A stretch of DNA of 33,802 nt from Elusimicrobiota bacterium (GTDB lineage: Bacteria; Elusimicrobiota; Elusimicrobia; JACQJP01). Location of the stretch: positions 1 through 33,802 of the forward strand of contig JACQJP010000029.1 in assembly GCA_016204975.1 (NCBI GenBank). Direction: 5' to 3'. The position numbers and the translations under genes are program-made. The notes under the pieces are model-generated. The model was not told the DNA's origin and searched no databases. It saw only the letters and a program-made list of their open reading frames with translations. Shown one piece after another: positions 29,491-33,802 of the stretch (within the stretch, counting starts at the first letter, position 1; each line of letters starts with the position of its first letter).

Positions 29491-30860
29491 AACAGGAACA
29501 ATTAAAAGAAGAAGCAATCTCCCTGGACCTTTTCGCTGCAGAAGCCCTGGATTGGATCCGGGGCCAGGAAAAAGATCTGGAGGCGGAGATATTCCTCGCC
29601 AAGGGCGTGGAAAGAACCGCAGAACTCAAGGAAAACAAACCCTTTCTGGTCCACCAAGCCCAGGAATGCGGCGTGGGGTTACGTCTCTTCCGACAGGGCC
29701 GCCGGGCCTTCTCCTATGCGGAGGAGCTCTCCCTACCGGCCTTCCAACACCTCTTCGAGAAGGTGCGTTGCTATCTCCCTCACGCAGCATACGACCCCTA
29801 CCACCATCTGCCGAAGAGTCCTCCGGGATCGGTGCGGGCAAACGCCCCGCTACCGATGGATCCTCAGTTGTTGCGGCGGCCCATCTCCGAGCTTTGGGAT
29901 CAGCTTCAGACACAAGCCCAGGCGGCCCTCTCTCAGGACCGCCGAGTCAAAAAGGTTCTCCGCCTGGCACTGAGCGAATCCCTCGGCGAAAGCTACATCG
30001 CCAACAGCCAGGGTCTGAAAGCGCAAGAGCTGGGGAGCTTCGTTTCTGCGGGGATATCACTCGTCGCGGAAGTAAACTCGGAAATTCAGACCGGATCCGC
30101 CTATTCTTTGAAGCGCTTCTCCGAGGATCTCTCCCTTCCGGATCTGCGAACCCAAGCGGTGGAACGCGCGGTGTCCCTCTTGAATGGAAAAAAGATCCCG
30201 TCCCGGCGCAGGGCGGTGCTGTTTGATCCCTGGGCCGCCAGTGAGTTTCTCTCGGAACTCTCCGCCATGCTGTGCGCCGACCAGATATTGAAAGGGAAAT
30301 CCCTGCTGGCCAATCGCCTCAAGACCCGGGTGGCCTCCCCCCACGTGCACTTGACCGACGATCCCGGGCTCCCTCGGGGATACGCCAGCAGCCTCTACGA
30401 TGGGGAGGGCCTCCCGACCCAAAAAAGACATCTCATCCAAAACGGCATCCTCCAGGACTATCTCCATGACACCTACACCGCCACCCGGATGGGCCAGGAA
30501 AGGCCCGGATCCGCCTCCCGCAACTCCTTTCGCAGTCTGCCCCACCCCGCCCCCTCCAACTTCGTTCTGGAGCCCGGCCCCAAAAAACGCCAGGAGTTGA
30601 TCCGGGACACTTCCGAAGGCATCCTTCTCCAGGAGGTCATGGGGATGCACACGGCAGATCCCATCTCGGGAGAGTTCTCCGTGGCGGCCTCCGGCCTCCA
30701 CATCCAAAACGGAGAACTCCGACAGGCCCTCCAGGGGGCCATGCTCTCCGGAAACTTTTTGGAGCTTTTGAAAAACGTGGACGCGGTAGCAGAGGATCTG
30801 ACCTTTTATGGAGGGTGGGGCTCCCCCACCTTTCGAGTCCAAGACCTGATGGTCGCTTAA
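29487..30860 (+). CDS. TldD/PmbA family metalloprotease
   Basis: EVFLAKG-like N-terminus, LLANRLKTRVASPHVHLTDDP, GILQDYLHDTYTATRMG, GEFSVAASGLHIQNGEL. Confidence 0.85.
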   Translation: MKQEQLKEEAISLDLFAAEALDWIRGQEKDLEAEIFLAKGVERTAELKENKPFLVHQAQECGVGLRLFRQGRRAFSYAEELSLPAFQHLFEKVRCYLPHAAYDPYHHLPKSPPGSVRANAPLPMDPQLLRRPISELWDQLQTQAQAALSQDRRVKKVLRLALSESLGESYIANSQGLKAQELGSFVSAGISLVAEVNSEIQTGSAYSLKRFSEDLSLPDLRTQAVERAVSLLNGKKIPSRRRAVLFDPWAASEFLSELSAMLCADQILKGKSLLANRLKTRVASPHVHLTDDPGLPRGYASSLYDGEGLPTQKRHLIQNGILQDYLHDTYTATRMGQERPGSASRNSFRSLPHPAPSNFVLEPGPKKRQELIRDTSEGILLQEVMGMHTADPISGEFSVAASGLHIQNGELRQALQGAMLSGNFLELLKNVDAVAEDLTFYGGWGSPTFRVQDLMVA

Positions 30861-30886
30861 ACCTAAGAGCCTAAGGAGGTTTAAAC

Positions 30887-31057
30887 ATGCTGGATCCAGA
30901 GCTGCTAAAAATCTTAGCTTGTCCGGTTTGTAAGACGGAGGTGGAATATCAAAGAGAGGCGCAAAGAATTCTCTGCAGAAAGTGCGGCCGTAGATACCCC
31001 GTCAAAGACGACATCCCGATCATGCTGGTCGAAGAGGCGGAACACCCACCCACCTAG
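30887..31057 (+). CDS. Trm112-family small zinc-ribbon protein (56 aa)
   Basis: MLDPELLKILACPVCKTEVEYQREAQRILCRKCGRRYPVKDDIPIMLVEEA; SD AAGGAGGT upstream. Not in the supplied ORF track. Confidence 0.88.
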   Translation: MLDPELLKILACPVCKTEVEYQREAQRILCRKCGRRYPVKDDIPIMLVEEAEHPPT

Positions 31058-31473
31058 TTCGCAGTGTCAATCAGAATATCCACCCCCCTCCCTCCCGGAG
31101 AAACCGCGCCCTGGTAGACCCCGAACAGATCGCCGGCGGCCAAAGGGCCGGCGCTCCCATCCCGATCAATGCGGGCACTGACATAGAAGGGGCCTTTCCA
31201 GGGAAGACTCGGGAGCACCCGGTCCGGGGGCCCCATCCGATAGGAGAGGGGAAACCGAGGATTGACGATCCGGACGACCGCGATGGGGATGCCGCCGCGA
31301 TCGGTTGCCACGACAAAGAGAACCGTATTGGGACGACCGGCCCTCCGGGACAACTCCTCCTGAAGCGCAATCGTCCCGGAAATAGAAAGGTCGGAAGAGG
31401 GGAAAAATCGGCCGCAGCCGGCAAGAAGCGCCGCTCCCAAAGCGGCAAAGACTAAAACAGCCACCCTGCTCAC
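31054..31473 (-). CDS. Putative lipoprotein (distantly CcmI C-terminal-domain-like)
   Basis: GTG start at 31473 overlapping the upstream stop; lipobox AALLAGC; SGTIALQEELSRRAGRPNTVLFVVATDRGGIPIAVVRI. Confidence 0.6.
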   Translation of the reverse strand: MSRVAVLVFAALGAALLAGCGRFFPSSDLSISGTIALQEELSRRAGRPNTVLFVVATDRGGIPIAVVRIVNPRFPLSYRMGPPDRVLPSLPWKGPFYVSARIDRDGSAGPLAAGDLFGVYQGAVSPGGRGVDILIDTAN

Positions 31474-32096
31474 TTTGGTTCGACGGAGCTTCGCCAGATC
31501 TCCTCTTTTTTCTGCTGGAGCTGGTTGACCCAGCGAGCCACCACAAAAAGCCAGTCCGACAAACGATTCACATACCGGAGAGCCTCCGGGGAAACCTCCT
31601 CCGCTTCCCAAAGGCGTACCAGCGCCCTCTCCGCCCGGCGGCAGACGCAGCGGGCATGATGAAAGGAGGCTCCCACGGAACCCCCGCCAGGCAGGATGAA
31701 ATTCTTCAAGGGGGGAAGTTTTTCCGAATATTCGTCCATCTCCCTCTCCAGACGCTCAGTCGCCTGTGGGACCCGACTACGGTCGGGGAGTGCCGGCTCA
31801 ACATGCCTTTGGGGCCCGGCCTGTGGGGAAAGCGCCGCCCCCTTGCGGGAAGTTCCCGCGGGATCCGCCAACTCCGCACCCAACTCAAAAAGCTCTCCCT
31901 GAATCCCCTGGAGCCGTTGCCGCACATCCTCCCACGGCTCTCCCAAAGGGACTTGAGAGGTCAGAATCCCCAGCCAGGCATTCAGCTCATCTACCTCACC
32001 GTAGGCGGACACCCGCAAACCGCCCTTGGAGACCCGAACCCCCGTTAAAAGTCCCGTCTGCCCCCGGTCCCCCGTTTTCGTATAAATCTTTGTCAT
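31470..32096 (-). CDS. PduO-type ATP:cob(I)alamin adenosyltransferase
   Basis: MTKIYTKTGDRGQTGLLTGVRVSKGGLRVSAYGEVDELNAWLG, LPGGGSVGASFHHARCVCRRAER, YVNRLSDWLFVVAR. Confidence 0.93.
   Translation of the reverse strand: MTKIYTKTGDRGQTGLLTGVRVSKGGLRVSAYGEVDELNAWLGILTSQVPLGEPWEDVRQRLQGIQGELFELGAELADPAGTSRKGAALSPQAGPQRHVEPALPDRSRVPQATERLEREMDEYSEKLPPLKNFILPGGGSVGASFHHARCVCRRAERALVRLWEAEEVSPEALRYVNRLSDWLFVVARWVNQLQQKKEEIWRSSVEPK
31762..31827 (+). repeat. Family-1 dispersed repeat (R4) inside the adenosyltransferase CDS
   Basis: Near-identical to R3; flanking direct repeat GCCTGTGGG at 31762-31770 and 31819-31827 (57-bp spacing). Confidence 0.93.
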
Positions 32097-32181
32097 TTAG
32101 GGCAGCCCCCGGCCAGCCCCTTCTCTATAAGTTTACAAAAGTCCGGAAGATCATACAAAATTTGCTATCCTACTTCTCTCA

Positions 32182-33802
32182 ATGGGTTTCCCCATTGTCC
32201 TGCTGACGGACTTCGGCACCCAGGATCCTTACGTAGGCATCCTAAAAGGAGTTATCCTCCGGCAAAGCTCTAAAAACCCACTCATCGATCTCACCCATGA
32301 AGTCCCCCCACAGGACGTTTCCAGCGCCGCCTACATCCTGTTGACCAGCTTCCAGTTCTTCCCCCAAAATACCCTCTTCATGGTGGTTGTGGATCCCGGG
32401 GTGGGGACCCGGAGAAAAATTCTGTATGTGCGAACTGCCCGCCACCAGTTTTTGGCGCCGGACAACGGCGTCCTCACTTGGGCCCTGCAGAAGGAAGACA
32501 TCCACCAGATCCTATCGGTGGAAAATAAAGACCTATTTCTTTCCCCCTTAAGTCAAACCTTTCACGGAAGGGATATCTTCGCCCCCGTGGCCGCCGCATT
32601 GGCTGGGGGCCTCCCCTTTAGCGAGCTAGGCCCCCCCACTGCCCTGCAGCAGACCCTCCCCTTTCCCCAGCCCCAACGCCATCAGAGGGGCTGGCGGGGA
32701 GAAGTCCTCCACATTGACCGATTCGGAAACCTGGTGACCAACCTCACCCGGCAGGAGCTCGCCTCGCTTTCCAAGCCCGTCCTGCAAATCGGCAGGCACC
32801 GCATCCACGGACTTTCCCACTCCTACCAAGAGACTCCCAAAGGGAAAGCCCTGGCCCTCCTCGGCTCCTCCGGCTTTCTGGAGCTCTCCCTCTGCCAGGG
32901 AAACGCCCAAAAAAACCTCCGGGCTCGCCGGGGGACCCCCGTTTTTTTACGCTCTTGGCTCTCCATCCTCTGCCTTAGCCTGTGTGCCCCAGCTCTTCCC
33001 ACCTGCGCACTCTCCGCAGAGCTACGAGTACCGGCCGGGGGGCCAGCGGCCCCCACCGTGCCGGAGGGCCCCATCGTGCCGGCACACTGGGCGGAGGAGA
33101 TATTCCAAAAACACTCCGTCTTCTGGGACGGCAATCGCACGGACCCCACCACCTCTGCGCACGACCAGCAAGATGCCACCGCAGCAAACCATTGGATGCC
33201 GGGCCCCAAAAGCGTGTTGAGCCGGCACTCCCCGACCGTAGTCGGGTCCCGCAGGCCGGGCAGCCGCAGAGGTGGCGGGGCCTCCGCCGCACTGCTGCTG
33301 GCTCAGGCCCAAACCCCCAAACCATCCATCTGGGTGCAAGATCCTTGGGACACCCCATGGAGAACAGAGAAGCAGCTGCAACTTCTAAAGGAGAAACAGC
33401 CCTCCTCCGGCTTTCGCTTCGCGGTGGTGGGAGACTCCCGCCCGGAGTGGCACCGCAGCATCATCTATCCCGCGCGCCTCATCTCCAAAACTCCGCTCTT
33501 GAAGAACCTCCCCCTCCTTCGAGGCGCTCCCACCTACCTGCCGGAGGTGTCCGAGCGGGTCTTTGAGCGGTTTTTGGAGCAGATCAAAAAATCTCAGGTA
33601 GATTTCACCATGCACCTGGGGGACCTGGTGACCCGGGGCCGGGAAGAAGAGTATCTCACTTTCCTAAATCAACTGAGCCGCCGTGCCCCGACCCCCTTTC
33701 TGACCACCATCGGCAACCACGAGCTCACGCGGGCCGGACCCCAAAGGCGTGTGGAGCCGGCACTCCCCGACCGTAGTCGGGTCCCGCAGGCCGGGCCCCA
33801 AA
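32182..33802 (+). CDS. SAM hydrolase (DUF62/SAM hydroxide adenosyltransferase-like) in continuous frame with a signal-peptide-like segment and a calcineurin-like phosphoesterase; 3' truncated
   Basis: Frame-1 translation from ATG 32182 has no stop to the window end: MGFPIVLLTDFGTQDPYVGILKGVI..VVVDPGVGT..APDNGVLTWAL..HGRDIFAPVAAALA..IDRFGNLVTNL, then FLRSWLSILCLSLCAPALPTCALSAE, then FAVVGDSRPEW..HLGDLVTRG..TIGNHE. Absent from the ORF track because there is no stop in the window. Confidence 0.8.
   Translation, partial: MGFPIVLLTDFGTQDPYVGILKGVILRQSSKNPLIDLTHEVPPQDVSSAAYILLTSFQFFPQNTLFMVVVDPGVGTRRKILYVRTARHQFLAPDNGVLTWALQKEDIHQILSVENKDLFLSPLSQTFHGRDIFAPVAAALAGGLPFSELGPPTALQQTLPFPQPQRHQRGWRGEVLHIDRFGNLVTNLTRQELASLSKPVLQIGRHRIHGLSHSYQETPKGKALALLGSSGFLELSLCQGNAQKNLRARRGTPVFLRSWLSILCLSLCAPALPTCALSAELRVPAGGPAAPTVPEGPIVPAHWAEEIFQKHSVFWDGNRTDPTTSAHDQQDATAANHWMPGPKSVLSRHSPTVVGSRRPGSRRGGGASAALLLAQAQTPKPSIWVQDPWDTPWRTEKQLQLLKEKQPSSGFRFAVVGDSRPEWHRSIIYPARLISKTPLLKNLPLLRGAPTYLPEVSERVFERFLEQIKKSQVDFTMHLGDLVTRGREEEYLTFLNQLSRRAPTPFLTTIGNHELTRAGPQRRVEPALPDRSRVPQAGPQ
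33007..33085 (+). repeat. Family-2 dispersed repeat copy D inside the SAM-hydrolase/phosphoesterase ORF
   Basis: CTCCGCAGAGCTACGAGTACCGGCCGGGGGG; stem GGGGGCC-AGC-GGCCCCC; weak flanking GCAC repeat at 75-bp spacing. Confidence 0.55.
33198..33261 (-). repeat. Family-1 dispersed repeat (R5)
   Basis: Reverse complement of the 57-bp unit; flanking GCCGGGC at 33198-33204 and 33255-33261 (57-bp spacing). Confidence 0.93.
33733..33802 (-). repeat. Family-1 dispersed repeat (R6), probably the start of a tandem array cut by the window end
   Basis: Full 57-bp unit followed by GCCGGGCCCCAAA, the beginning of another unit. Confidence 0.92.

Noticed and set aside
29291-30226. 311-aa ORF overlapping the small membrane protein and tldD/pmbA in another frame
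   Set aside because: Low-complexity Pro/Gly/Arg/Ser translation; the tldD/pmbA frame is convincing.
32982-33566. 194-aa frame-3 ORF across the phosphoesterase region, including repeat-encoded peptide VEPALPDRSRVPQA
   Set aside because: Frame 1 carries the signal-like segment and phosphoesterase motifs downstream; frame 3 is repetitive and basic with no domain features.
28437-33802. CRISPR array interpretation of the repeated 57-bp units
   Set aside because: Units are dispersed in both orientations within genes or directly abutting in tandem, with no regular unique spacers and no cas genes in the window.

Overview
The window is a GC-rich bacterial chromosomal segment, probably from an uncultured Gram-negative lineage; I cannot assign the taxon from sequence alone. 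It is mostly densely packed housekeeping genes. The + strand carries an Omp85/BamA-like protein, a secreted/membrane protein of unknown function, tilS-hpt-ftsH-folP-cdaA-glmM-pdxJ-glmS-acpS-nnrD-tsaE-tsaB, a TPR protein, ispE-spoVG-tRNA-Gln-glmU-prs-rplY-pth, a small membrane protein, tldD/pmbA, a Trm112-like protein, and a SAM-hydrolase/phosphoesterase ORF that runs off the window. The - strand carries a Rieske/cytochrome b/pentaheme cyt c/monoheme cyt c/response regulator/fixC/fixX cluster and a PduO-type adenosyltransferase-lipoprotein pair. Two signals stand out. (1) Two families of short, GC-rich, palindrome-containing dispersed repeats sit inside protein-coding genes. Family 1 has a 57-bp period and at least 6 units. 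Family 2 has 4 copies sharing CTCCGCAGAGCT. Every copy is flanked by short direct repeats (4-14 nt) whose spacing is an exact multiple of 3 (48, 54, 57 or 75 bp), so host ORFs stay open even though the elements are read in different frames and on both strands. This resembles the coding-sequence-inserting palindromic elements of Rickettsia, but with different sequences. (2) ftsH is interrupted, a few residues after the pore loop, by a ~452-aa intein with a LAGLIDADG-like endonuclease region. A structured-looking leader with several inverted repeats precedes the unknown-function gene at about 2020.
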